Shown here: positions 41,832 to 51,353 of the stretch, piece by piece
How positions within the stretch are numbered: position 1 is the stretch's first letter
How the letters are laid out: every line of letters begins with the position of its first letter
Assembly (NCBI RefSeq): GCF_947492715.1
Contig: NZ_CANLNS010000005.1
Coordinates: forward strand, 62,001-126,000
DNA length: 64,000 nucleotides
Reading direction: 5' to 3'
DNA from: an uncultured Psychroserpens sp.
Lineage (GTDB): Bacteria > Bacteroidota > Bacteroidia > Flavobacteriales > Flavobacteriaceae
Program-made: the position numbers and the translations under genes
The notes under the pieces: generated by a model
Seen by the model: only the letters and a program-made list of their open reading frames with translations
Database searches by the model: none
Told to the model about the DNA's origin: nothing

Positions 41832-43679
41832 ATGTGTGGTTTTTTGGTGGAATTTACGTTTGCAGATCATTCGTTAACACTATTAGAAGATTTCAAAAAC
41901 CTGCTTGACCTTTCAAAACACAGAGGACCAGATTCTTCTTTAGTCACTAGAGAAAAACAGTATCAGCTTGGCTTTAATAGACTTTCAATCTTAGACTTAA
42001 GTTCGAATGGTAATCAGCCAAAACAAAGCCCTTCGTCTAGATACCATATAACCTTTAATGGCGAAATTTATAATTTCAAAGCACTTTCAGCAACCTATCA
42101 GCTAAACAATTTAGAGTCCACATCCGATACCGAAGTTATTCTTCATTTATTAGATAAAATAGGTTTTAAAAACACCATCAATGAATTGAGTGGCATGTTT
42201 GCATTGGCTGTAGTAGATACGCAATTAGATTTGCTATATCTCGCAAGAGATTATATAGGCGTGAAGCCGTTATTTTATGGTGTGTCACAGGAAGGTGTTG
42301 TAGCCTCATCCCAGTTTAACCAGATATTTAAGCATAAGTGGTTCAATGCTACTTTAACACTTAGACCTGAGATTATGAAGGAGTATTTCGGGTTTGGTTT
42401 TATGCAACCACCTAATACTGTTTTTGAGAAGATATTTCAGGTAAACCCAGGAGATTGCATTACTATAGATAGAAAAGGGATAGTTTCGATAGAGAATTAT
42501 AAGCCTTTTGATTTTTCTGTAAAGACCAAAATTCAGGATGAAGATTTGTTTAATACGGAAATTCAAGATTGCATTAAATTTGCCATCAAACAACAACTCG
42601 TGAGTGATGTGCCTTTAGGGACGTTTTTAAGTGGAGGAATTGATAGCCCACTCGTCACAGCAATGGCATTTCAAGAGCATAGCAATATTGAAGCATTTAC
42701 GATGTCTGTCAATGATAGTGCTATTGATGAAAGTAAGGCTGCCAAAACTTATGCAGAGGCATTGGGTGTTAAGCATACAGTTGAACGTATAGAAACTAAA
42801 GAATTGTTAACTGTAATTGATGCCCACTTTAAATTATTACCAGAACCGTTTGGTAGCTATTCTAGCATACCAACTTACCTTATTTCTAAAAAAGCTGCGC
42901 AAAATCATAAAGTGATGCTATCGGGAGATGGAGGTGATGAGCTTTTTTTTGGCTATCCAAGAATGTTAGATGTTTTAGGTAAAAGATTCTGGTTTGTAAT
43001 GCCACACGTTATAAGAAGATATCTGGTAAAGATTGGATACAAACTCAATATAGTAAACACTTGGGCGCCACATGATCACGCAACGTTTGCCTCTTTTATA
43101 ATGGGTAAGCACCTCAATATTTATAAAAAGAAACTGGATGAAATGTTTCCAGAGACCAATTTTTCTAAAGAGATGCAAACGGTCTATAATTTTCCGTCTA
43201 GATATACGAAGTCAGAGCTGTTAAATTGGATGCGTGAAAATGAGATGAAGAGTCATTTACAGCGTACCTTGATTAAAATCGATAGGATGAGTATGGCAAA
43301 TGGTTTAGAGGTTAGAGTGCCATTATTAGATCAAAAAGTTGTTGAACACTGTTTGAAATATTCCCCTAGCCAATTTAATAACCGAAATGATTTAAAAAAA
43401 TGTCTTAAGCAAATCATTTTGAACTTCTATTCTAAAAGCCATATTCAAACGGAAAAGAAAGGCTTCGAGGTTCCAATGCAAAAATGGCTGAAAAATGATT
43501 TGAAAGATGAGGTAAAAAACACGATATTTAACCATAAATTCTATGGTGCTGAACAACTAGATGTTTCAGTCTTAAAATCTCATGTTAATGACTTTTATGA
43601 AGAAAAACACACAAAATTCTGGGGAATCTGGCATATTTATGCATGGCAGAAATGGGCTATTGCTAATGATTTGATCTAG
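41832..43679 (+). CDS. asnB: asparagine-synthetase-type amidotransferase (AsnB-like)
   Basis: A 615-residue enzyme with both domains. The N-terminal glutaminase starts MCGF, so the nucleophile Cys2 is present, and has SKHRGPDSS and the GEIYNF block. The synthetase domain has the ATP motif LSGGIDSPLV (S-G-G-x-D-S) and ESKAAKTYAEALG. It frees ammonia from glutamine and joins it to an adenylated carboxylate. Here the substrate may be a hexuronic acid in the polymer rather than aspartate, as seen in some O-antigen loci. Normal length; likely active. Confidence 0.92.
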   Translation: MCGFLVEFTFADHSLTLLEDFKNLLDLSKHRGPDSSLVTREKQYQLGFNRLSILDLSSNGNQPKQSPSSRYHITFNGEIYNFKALSATYQLNNLESTSDTEVILHLLDKIGFKNTINELSGMFALAVVDTQLDLLYLARDYIGVKPLFYGVSQEGVVASSQFNQIFKHKWFNATLTLRPEIMKEYFGFGFMQPPNTVFEKIFQVNPGDCITIDRKGIVSIENYKPFDFSVKTKIQDEDLFNTEIQDCIKFAIKQQLVSDVPLGTFLSGGIDSPLVTAMAFQEHSNIEAFTMSVNDSAIDESKAAKTYAEALGVKHTVERIETKELLTVIDAHFKLLPEPFGSYSSIPTYLISKKAAQNHKVMLSGDGGDELFFGYPRMLDVLGKRFWFVMPHVIRRYLVKIGYKLNIVNTWAPHDHATFASFIMGKHLNIYKKKLDEMFPETNFSKEMQTVYNFPSRYTKSELLNWMRENEMKSHLQRTLIKIDRMSMANGLEVRVPLLDQKVVEHCLKYSPSQFNNRNDLKKCLKQIILNFYSKSHIQTEKKGFEVPMQKWLKNDLKDEVKNTIFNHKFYGAEQLDVSVLKSHVNDFYEEKHTKFWGIWHIYAWQKWAIANDLI

Positions 43680-43683
43680 CTAT

Positions 43684-44871
43684 ATGAAAGTCGCTATTTT
43701 TTCAGGAACCATACCAAGTACAACCTTTGTAGAACATCTTATTGAAGGTGTGTCAAAGCATCATACAGTTTACTTGTTTGGCACTCAAAAAAGACCAAAA
43801 CACTATACTAATGCTTCGGTTAAGGTATATGGTAATTCTCAGTCTATACTTTTAAATTTGATGGTGTCTTTTTTTAGATGTCTTCACCTTGTATTAAGAT
43901 ATCCAAAGCGTTTATCTGTGTTAATGTCTGAAGTGAAAACGTATAAAGGAGCATACAATAAAAGGCACGCTTTTTTACGACTTTTACCTGTTGTATTGCA
44001 TAAGCCAGATATATTTCATGTACAATGGGCTAAAGACTTGAGCAAATGGATATTTCTAAAGGAAAAACTCGATGTAAAACTTATTTTAAGTTTACGAGGA
44101 GCTCATATTAATTACTCACCTGTAGTGAACAAAACATTAGCTCAAAGTTACCAACAAAACTTTCCAAACGTAGATGCTTTTCATGCCGTGTCTAATGCTA
44201 TGAAGGCGACTTCTCAAAAATATAATGCTCAAGGTTCAAAAATAAAAGTAATCCATTCGCCAATCTTAAAATCGACTTTTAATCATTATTCAGTTTGGAA
44301 TAAAAATATTTCGGAACCTATAAAGATTATAGCAGTCGGAAGATTTCATTGGGTTAAAGGTTATGATTACGTGTTGCGAGCTTGCAATATTTTAAAAGAA
44401 AATAACGTAAAATTTCAACTCACATTTGTGTCTTCAAATCCCGTTTCAGAGGCAATGTTGTTTCAAATACGAAAGTTTGATTTGACCAATGAGATTCGTT
44501 TTATTAATGGGTTAGCGCAGAACGAACTGTTTCAACTTATGAAGACATTTGATATGAGTTTACTGTCGAGTTTGGATGAAGGTATAGCTAATGTGGTTCT
44601 AGAATCTATGGCTATAGGTTTACCTGTAATATCTACTAATTGTGGTGGTATGCCAGAAGTGGTAAAGCATAGAGAAACAGGATGGCTTATACCTATAAGG
44701 GATGCTCAAGCCATGGCAGATGCAATTGTAGAGCTGTCTCAAACGCCTAAAGAAGACCTCAAACGAGTCACAGAAAACGCACATCATTTGGTTAGACATA
44801 CATTTAACTCTGAAGAGAGTATAGCACAGTTTATTGAACTATATGAATCTGTAATTACTCAAAATCATTAG
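43684..44871 (+). CDS. family 4 glycosyltransferase
   Basis: A 395-residue GT-B enzyme. The donor domain shows KIIAVGRFHWVKGYDYVLRA, the region EIRFINGLAQNELFQLM, and the E-x7-E motif EGIANVVLESMAIGLPVIST with CGGMPEVV following. It starts four bases after the AsnB-like gene. Acceptor and donor are unknown. Confidence 0.92.
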   Translation: MKVAIFSGTIPSTTFVEHLIEGVSKHHTVYLFGTQKRPKHYTNASVKVYGNSQSILLNLMVSFFRCLHLVLRYPKRLSVLMSEVKTYKGAYNKRHAFLRLLPVVLHKPDIFHVQWAKDLSKWIFLKEKLDVKLILSLRGAHINYSPVVNKTLAQSYQQNFPNVDAFHAVSNAMKATSQKYNAQGSKIKVIHSPILKSTFNHYSVWNKNISEPIKIIAVGRFHWVKGYDYVLRACNILKENNVKFQLTFVSSNPVSEAMLFQIRKFDLTNEIRFINGLAQNELFQLMKTFDMSLLSSLDEGIANVVLESMAIGLPVISTNCGGMPEVVKHRETGWLIPIRDAQAMADAIVELSQTPKEDLKRVTENAHHLVRHTFNSEESIAQFIELYESVITQNH

Positions 44872-44872
44872 A

Positions 44873-46273
44873 ATGAGTCAGCACATTAAAACACCCATAA
44901 TACCAACTCGGCAAACATTTGCTAAACAATTAGGCGCACATGAATTGAATTTAGAAGGTATTTGTGTGTTTGCGGCTATTGGTTTTTTCTTGGATACAGA
45001 TGGGTATTTTAAAGACGATTATGTGTTAGCTCCTGGACAGCAATATAGTCTTGATGAAAAAGCTATCGTTACTGAATCTAAACCTTGGTTTGATTGGCAC
45101 TATTCGCCAAGATCGATTAGCTTCAAGCAAGCATTAAATGAGTTTTCTCAGCTATTTGAAACCATAATTAGGGAGCAAACTTTTGGCAAGAAAGTGATTT
45201 TGCCTATTTCTGGTGGATTAGATAGTCGAACACAAGCTGCAGCTTTGCAGCAAATAGGTGCAGATGTGTCTGCTTATAGTTATGAGTTTGATAATGGTTA
45301 TAACGAGACAACTATTGCCAAGAAAATTGCTCAGACCTGTGATTTTCAATTTCAGAGTTTTAAAATTCCAAAAGGATACCTCTGGGATAGGTTAGACTCT
45401 TTGTATAGTTGTAATGGAGGTTACTCAGATTTTACAGCACCAAGACAAATGGCATTTGTTAAAAATTATGAGTCGATGGGAGATGTATTCTCATTAGGGC
45501 ATTGGGGTGATGTGTTATTTGACTCAATGAATTTGTCGCAATTGTCAAAACAAGAAGAACTCGATGTTCTCGAAAAGAAATTAATTAAAAAAGGAGGCTT
45601 AGAGTTTGCAATGGCGTTATGGAATGGTTGGCAGCTTCAGGGCGATTTTAAAACCTATTTTAGATCAAGATTGGAGGCATTATTAGAAACCATTAAAATA
45701 GATGATACGAATGCAAAATTGAGAGCATTTAAATCTAAATACTGGGCGCCTAGATGGACTTCTGTGAATTTATCTGTGTTTGAATCTGTAAAGCCTATCG
45801 GTGTACCTTATTATGATGATCGTATGTGTGAGTTGATATGCACAATTCCAGAAGAGTATTTAAAAAACAGGCAGTTGCAAATAGCTTATATTCAGCAAAG
45901 AGCACCAGATTTAGCACGCATTACTTGGCAAGACCAACGACCTTTTAATCTAAATAATTTTCATAAAAACAAAAGTCCATATAATCTTCCTTATCGGATA
46001 TCTAATAAGCTCAAACGAGTAAGCATGTCACTAATAGGGAAGCCTTATGTTCAACGTAATTGGGAATTACAATTTCTTGGTGAAACTAACCAACGTCACA
46101 TGAAAAAGATGTTGTTAGAAAGTTCTTTAAAAAATTGGATTCCGGAGACACTGATTTCTAAATATTATGACCATTTTTACAATCATAATGCTTTACCAAA
46201 TGCACATGCTATGAACATGTTATTGGTGTTATCTAAATTTAACGAAGCACAACTACATGGCGAAAAGAATTAA
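44873..46273 (+). CDS. synthetase-only asparagine-synthase-like protein
   Basis: A 466-residue protein lacking the glutaminase domain: no N-terminal Cys2, and only about 100 residues before the ATP site. The ATP motif is VILPISGGLDSRTQAAALQQ (S-G-G-x-D-S), followed by FDNGYNETTIAKKIAQ. The pyrophosphatase-fold half is preserved. Such proteins may use free ammonia, take ammonia from a partner, or form amide or ester-like bonds in lipid or sugar modification. It is encoded two bases after a GT4 gene and overlaps the next by 17 bases. Confidence 0.82.
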   Translation: MSQHIKTPIIPTRQTFAKQLGAHELNLEGICVFAAIGFFLDTDGYFKDDYVLAPGQQYSLDEKAIVTESKPWFDWHYSPRSISFKQALNEFSQLFETIIREQTFGKKVILPISGGLDSRTQAAALQQIGADVSAYSYEFDNGYNETTIAKKIAQTCDFQFQSFKIPKGYLWDRLDSLYSCNGGYSDFTAPRQMAFVKNYESMGDVFSLGHWGDVLFDSMNLSQLSKQEELDVLEKKLIKKGGLEFAMALWNGWQLQGDFKTYFRSRLEALLETIKIDDTNAKLRAFKSKYWAPRWTSVNLSVFESVKPIGVPYYDDRMCELICTIPEEYLKNRQLQIAYIQQRAPDLARITWQDQRPFNLNNFHKNKSPYNLPYRISNKLKRVSMSLIGKPYVQRNWELQFLGETNQRHMKKMLLESSLKNWIPETLISKYYDHFYNHNALPNAHAMNMLLVLSKFNEAQLHGEKN

Positions 46274-47360
46274 AATACTATTTACAATTTCAAATTTCGA
46301 TACTTCAGGAAGTGGTAAGTGCGTATATGATTTAGTGAAAGGTATTAATAGAGACGTTTTTGAACCCGAAATTTGCTGCCAACATAATAAAGGAAGTTAT
46401 TTTAAAGAGATAGAGAAACTTGATGTGAAAATTCACCTGTTTCCTTTTAAAACCAATTATAGGCCTCTGGTGACATTTCCATTTAGAGTGTTGAAGATCA
46501 GAAAATTCTTCAGAGATCATCAATTTGACATAATTTATTCGTGGCATTGGAGTTCTGATTTTTCAGAACCTCTTGCCGCAAAACTTGCAGGTGTAAAGTA
46601 TATATTTTGTAAAAAAGCAATGGGTTGGGGAAATAAGGCTTGGATTTGGCGCTCTAAGTTGAGCACTAAAATTGTTGCTATAAACGAAGATATGATTTCA
46701 GAGTTCTATAAAGGAACATCTATGATGGATAAGGTCGTTAAAATTTCACTAGGAGTGGATACAAATCATTTTCATCCTTTGAAAAAAACATGTCCAGAGG
46801 GTGTTCAAATCGATGACACTGATTTTGTTATTGTTTCTGTAGCTAATTTAGTACCAGTAAAAGGAATAGAAGTTCTATTTGAAGCAGTGAAGCAGATTAA
46901 TAACAAAAACATTAAGGTGTTTGTTGTTGGTAATTACGACAACGATTATGGCCTAAACCTAAAGGCTAAATACGCCAATGATACAACGTTCAGTTTTTTA
47001 GGAAAGCATTTAGATGTAAGACCGTTTTTAGCAATGGCAGATTTGTTTGTGATTCCTACAAAGAATGAAGGGAGACGAGAAGGGTTGCCTATAGCGCCTA
47101 TTGAGGCCATGGCTTCGGCTAGAATTGTGATCGGATCTAATATTGCCGGAGTAAAAGATGTTTTAAAAGCATTTCCACAATGTATTTTTGAACCTAATCA
47201 TGTTTCTGATTTAGCTGAAAAAATAAAAGATGTTATAAAAATGTCTCCAATAGAGAGAGAACAATTGGCTCAGGCGATGCGAACATATGTTGAGCAAGAG
47301 CTATCTATGGAACCTTTTATACAAAAACACGAAGATTTATATTTAAAACTAATAGGCTAA
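46257..47360 (+). CDS. family 4 glycosyltransferase
   Basis: A 367-residue GT-B enzyme. The N-terminus has ILFTISNFDTSGSGKCVYDL, typical of GT4 proteins. The donor domain shows FVIVSVANLVPVKGIEVLFE, FLGKHLDVRPFLAMADLFVI and EGRREGLPIAPIEAMASARI (a variant of the E-x7-E motif). It overlaps the asparagine-synthase-like gene by 17 bases. Confidence 0.92.
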   Translation: MAKRIKILFTISNFDTSGSGKCVYDLVKGINRDVFEPEICCQHNKGSYFKEIEKLDVKIHLFPFKTNYRPLVTFPFRVLKIRKFFRDHQFDIIYSWHWSSDFSEPLAAKLAGVKYIFCKKAMGWGNKAWIWRSKLSTKIVAINEDMISEFYKGTSMMDKVVKISLGVDTNHFHPLKKTCPEGVQIDDTDFVIVSVANLVPVKGIEVLFEAVKQINNKNIKVFVVGNYDNDYGLNLKAKYANDTTFSFLGKHLDVRPFLAMADLFVIPTKNEGRREGLPIAPIEAMASARIVIGSNIAGVKDVLKAFPQCIFEPNHVSDLAEKIKDVIKMSPIEREQLAQAMRTYVEQELSMEPFIQKHEDLYLKLIG

Positions 47361-47362
47361 TT

Positions 47363-48532
47363 TTGAAAATCGGACTTGTACTTTCTAAACCTCCTTCGTA
47401 TTCTGAGACCTTTTTTATATCAAAAATAAAAGGACTTCAAGATTCAGGGCATCAAGTCACACTTTTTGTTCAAGATAACCCTAAAGGATTTAATTTATGT
47501 AAGGTAGTTTTGGCGCCAAAAACGTATAAAGGGAAACTTAGAATGTTGTTTTCCGGATGTTGGGAAACTCTAAAATTGGTGGCATATCCAAATAGAATAC
47601 GAACGTTCATGAGACTTGAAAAACAGGCATTGAAAAGCTTCCCACAACGTCTAAAGAACCTCTATAACAATGCGCATGTATTAAAAGCCAATTTAGATTG
47701 GTTGCATTTTGGTTTCGCCACATTAACGATTCAAAGTGAAAGTGTCGCAGAAACTATAGGAGCAAAAATGGCAACAAGTTTAAGAGGTTTTGACATAGCT
47801 ATTTATCCCGTTAGACATCCAGGATGTTACGATTTACTATGGAGAAAAATAGACAAAGTACATGCGATTTCTAACGATCTTCTTATGTTGGCAAGAAATA
47901 ACGGTTTAAATACTAATACAGAGTTTCAAATTATTACACCAGCAATTAATAGTGATTTGTTTAGTAAAACCAACAGCCAAAAGACGAAACCTAGAGACGT
48001 GATCAGATTTCTAACTGTTGCCCGTTTGCATTGGAAAAAAGGAATTACAGATATGTTAGATGCCTTAGCAATTTTGAAAAAAAACGGATTGTTATTTACT
48101 TACACAGTGGTTGGCACAGGCGATGATTATGAAAACCTAATGTTTGCTGTCCATCAATTAGGTCTCAATGATGAGGTTGAATTTGTAGGACAAAAATCTC
48201 ACGATGCCATTGTAACGTATCTCTCAGAATCTGATGTGTATTTACAATATAGTATTTCAGAAGGGTTTTGTAATGCTGTACTCGAAGCCCAAGCTATGGG
48301 ATTACTTTGCGTAGTGTCTGATGCAGAAGGTTTACAAGAAAATGTAATACATCAAGAAACTGGAGTTGTGGTGCCTAAAAGGCAGCCGCAATTATTAGCA
48401 AAGGCAATTGAAAATCTATTACTTTTACCAGAAGATAGACAACAGAGAATGATGAAGGATGCTCAGGAACGTGTAAGACTTCATTTTAACCTCGAAAAAC
48501 AGCGTAAGGAGTTTTTAGAATTTTATGAATAA
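47363..48532 (+). CDS. family 4 glycosyltransferase
   Basis: A 389-residue GT-B enzyme with a TTG start at 47363 (KIGLVLSKPPSYSETFFISK). The donor domain shows FLTVARLHWKKGITDMLDAL, YTVVGTGDDYENLMFAVHQL and EGFCNAVLEAQAMGLLCVVS. It resembles the colanic-acid-type glycosyltransferases (WcaL/AmsK-like). It overlaps the sulfotransferase gene by eight bases. Confidence 0.92.
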   Translation: MKIGLVLSKPPSYSETFFISKIKGLQDSGHQVTLFVQDNPKGFNLCKVVLAPKTYKGKLRMLFSGCWETLKLVAYPNRIRTFMRLEKQALKSFPQRLKNLYNNAHVLKANLDWLHFGFATLTIQSESVAETIGAKMATSLRGFDIAIYPVRHPGCYDLLWRKIDKVHAISNDLLMLARNNGLNTNTEFQIITPAINSDLFSKTNSQKTKPRDVIRFLTVARLHWKKGITDMLDALAILKKNGLLFTYTVVGTGDDYENLMFAVHQLGLNDEVEFVGQKSHDAIVTYLSESDVYLQYSISEGFCNAVLEAQAMGLLCVVSDAEGLQENVIHQETGVVVPKRQPQLLAKAIENLLLLPEDRQQRMMKDAQERVRLHFNLEKQRKEFLEFYE

Positions 48533-49388
48533 CCTAATAATTTTACTCGGTCAACGTGTGCGCAGTGGAACTAATTTTGTAGGTTCAACCATTTCGCAGC
48601 ATCCACATGTGGTAACACTTCCGCAAAATGGATCTCAGGGCGAGTTTAACCTATTTTATTCTGAAGATATTATAAAAAATGTCTATCAATATGTAGCTAA
48701 GGCTAGTTTTGGAATGGAATTCAACCAAAGTGATCAAGATGCATTTTTAAAAGAATATGGAACACTATGGCTTAACCTCTTAATCGATAAATACCAGGTG
48801 AAACCACAGGAGACTATTTTTGTAAAATCACCAAGTGTAGCGCATTTAGATTTATGGAAACGGGCTTTTCCTGAGGCTCAAATTGCAGTGATTTGTAGAG
48901 ATGGAAGGGATAATGTGATTTCATCTGTACGTGCGTCAAACGATAAAAGAACCTGGCACGATTTTAAGATAAAACTAAAGAAAAAGTTTAATTACTTTTC
49001 TGGACGTTCTTTTATTAATCATTCAAAGCAATGGGCTAAAACAGCAAATTATATTTCGGCAATACAGTCTAATGACCAAGTGGAGCTGTTTCGGTATGAA
49101 GATTTGAATGATTCAAAGGTTAATATTTCCAAATTGTTAGAACATTATAAATTAGAAGTTGATGATGGTATTCTAGATAGGTGTCTAAATGCACCAGTTG
49201 TTGGGAGTTCGTTTGGAATTGCTTCGAATGCTATGGTAAAGCCTAATTGGAAACCGGATACAGATAAGTCGAAATTTAAGTTTTCAAATAAATGGAACCA
49301 TTGGAAATTTATTAAAAAAACAGTTTTTAAATCCATTGCAGGGCAACAACTCATCAACTTAGGATATGAGGAAAATAAGTCTTGGTAG
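48525..49388 (+). CDS. PAPS-dependent sulfotransferase
   Basis: A 287-residue protein. The 5'-phosphosulfate loop is in LLGQRVRSGTNFVGSTISQH (R-S-G-T-N), and the 3'-phosphate motif in IAVICRDGRDNVISSVRASN (C-R-D-G-R-D-x-x-x-S). It transfers a sulfate from PAPS to a hydroxyl group, here probably on the polysaccharide or its sugars. Marine Bacteroidota often make sulfated polymers. The basic middle (KLKKKF) fits an anionic glycan substrate. Confidence 0.82.
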   Translation: MNNLIILLGQRVRSGTNFVGSTISQHPHVVTLPQNGSQGEFNLFYSEDIIKNVYQYVAKASFGMEFNQSDQDAFLKEYGTLWLNLLIDKYQVKPQETIFVKSPSVAHLDLWKRAFPEAQIAVICRDGRDNVISSVRASNDKRTWHDFKIKLKKKFNYFSGRSFINHSKQWAKTANYISAIQSNDQVELFRYEDLNDSKVNISKLLEHYKLEVDDGILDRCLNAPVVGSSFGIASNAMVKPNWKPDTDKSKFKFSNKWNHWKFIKKTVFKSIAGQQLINLGYEENKSW

Positions 49389-49403
49389 TATAGGTAATCT
49401 CGA

Positions 49404-51278
49404 ATGAATTTTATTATTTCTAACACACCATTTGATAAAAGAAAGCTAAATAAATTAGCTCAATCTTTGGTGTTTGGATCCTATAATGGGCTGCATTGGT
49501 GTGCCGATTCGCAAATAGTTACGTGTGAGAAGCCTCAAAGTTTTTTTGGTTTTATTCAAGGGTATTTAAATGATTTTAGTTTAGACAAATTAGCTGTAAA
49601 CCACCAAAATGAAAGCGCTATTTCAAAAGTTTTGAATACGTGGCCTGTTCAAAAGGATGTGTCGGGTAGCTTTGCACTTACTGTACTTAATTTACAGGAT
49701 AATTCCATACAGATGTGTAATGATGTCATTGGATTTTACCCTTTATATTATTCAATTACAAAAGAGGTCGTAGTCATTACATCTAGTTTGATATGGGCGT
49801 CTTCAATTCGACCTGTAGCTTTTGATGCTATTGGTGTTGCCCAAAGGACGCTTGGTAAAGAATATGCAAACATTGGATCTCGAACTATTTTAAAAGATTA
49901 TAAGCGTTTATTACCTGGTGAATCAATGACAATAGATTTGTCAAATTTAGAAGTGACAGCATGTTATGACAATAGTTTGTATGCCAATTTAGGACATGCT
50001 AAGACACCAGCAGTATCCGATTATAAACAATTTTGGGAACTCTATAAGAGAGAAATCAATTATGCCGCCGCAAAGAAGGAAAAAACCAGCGTGGCATTAA
50101 GTGGAGGAATGGACAGCAGAATCTTGTTGGGAGCTATTTCCGAAGAAGTGAATCCAATATGTTTAACTTATGGTAATTTAGAAAGCTATGAGGTTAAAGT
50201 GGCCAGGAAGATTTCAAAAATCAAGAATTTAGAATTTTATAGCTATGAGGATTTAGATCTTTATTTTCCAACAAGAACTACAATGGAAAGCTATGTCAAA
50301 GAAACGGAGGCAGTATATGTGTCTAGCTGGTTGGAAATTTTGGAGAATAGACCTAAAGATGATGGTATGCAATTACTTCTGGGAGATATGTGCGAAGTAT
50401 TGCCTGGTAGAAATATCAAGGTCTATTCTGGACGACATACAAGAATTAGTAATTTTATTAAGACTAACATTTTAAAAAAAGATTTTGAATTCACGAAGTC
50501 TTCAGATATAAGATTTGAACAATGGAAGGAAAGGAAAACTACAGAAGCGCTTAAACGCTATTCGGAGCGACGTTTTAGCACACTTGAAATGCATATGTCT
50601 TACAAAGACCTCGTTGCTGGTGTTACCTATAATCTTGAAGAATTATTTAAAAGGATTGAATCTCATAAACTTCCATATATTGAATTATATGATGAGTTAT
50701 ACGCGTGGTATACGCACAGTAGAATTCCAATGGGGAAACAAATTCTAATTTGTAATAGTAAATTCAATGCAGTTTGCCCGCCAATGGCATTAAGTGTTTT
50801 ACGAGCTGCTAGTAATATTCATCCTAATAATAGATTGAATTATAGATTTATGCATGGATTGTTTAAACATAATAAAGACCTAAGGCCGTTGCGCAAAGTG
50901 CCTACAAATCAATCTCCTTTAGTGCCTCAATATACTTATGCGCCACTCATTTTTTTGGTTTGGGGAATACGGTCAAAAATGGATCAGTATTACATTAAAA
51001 GAATCCTCAAAAAGAAGAACCCTAACTTAAGATATCGCTTATTCAAAGGTTTGAATTGGGTAAAAGTCTATCAGAATGAAAACCTTGAATCAAGAATACC
51101 TACGTATTTTTCTCCAAATCATTTAGGAGATAAAGTTTCTGAAAATATATATAACAGAATCGTATCACGAAAAAAACTAGAAAAATGGCCACTAACTAAT
51201 ACAGATTTGATGTCTTTGGCATCTCTCAATATTGAAATGACAATTATTAGTCGTCATAATTCTGAAACTAAGATTTAA
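49404..51278 (+). CDS. asparagine-synthase-family protein without the glutaminase nucleophile
   Basis: A 624-residue protein. The N-terminal about 200 residues keep the class II glutaminase layout (FGFIQGYLNDFS, VSGSFALTVLNLQDNSIQMC, DVIGFYPLYYS) but lack Cys2, starting instead MNFIISN. The ATP motif VALSGGMDSRILLGAI is intact. It therefore resembles beta-lactam-synthetase-like or amidotransferase homologues without glutamine hydrolysis. With the other two copies this makes three related proteins in the locus; which reaction it performs is unknown. Confidence 0.8.
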   Translation: MNFIISNTPFDKRKLNKLAQSLVFGSYNGLHWCADSQIVTCEKPQSFFGFIQGYLNDFSLDKLAVNHQNESAISKVLNTWPVQKDVSGSFALTVLNLQDNSIQMCNDVIGFYPLYYSITKEVVVITSSLIWASSIRPVAFDAIGVAQRTLGKEYANIGSRTILKDYKRLLPGESMTIDLSNLEVTACYDNSLYANLGHAKTPAVSDYKQFWELYKREINYAAAKKEKTSVALSGGMDSRILLGAISEEVNPICLTYGNLESYEVKVARKISKIKNLEFYSYEDLDLYFPTRTTMESYVKETEAVYVSSWLEILENRPKDDGMQLLLGDMCEVLPGRNIKVYSGRHTRISNFIKTNILKKDFEFTKSSDIRFEQWKERKTTEALKRYSERRFSTLEMHMSYKDLVAGVTYNLEELFKRIESHKLPYIELYDELYAWYTHSRIPMGKQILICNSKFNAVCPPMALSVLRAASNIHPNNRLNYRFMHGLFKHNKDLRPLRKVPTNQSPLVPQYTYAPLIFLVWGIRSKMDQYYIKRILKKKNPNLRYRLFKGLNWVKVYQNENLESRIPTYFSPNHLGDKVSENIYNRIVSRKKLEKWPLTNTDLMSLASLNIEMTIISRHNSETKI

Positions 51279-51353
51279 TTCGCTAAAAAAACCTACCAAT
51301 TTTATAGTAGGATACTGAGCTTTTTATATTTTTGATACTTAGTAATACAATCT

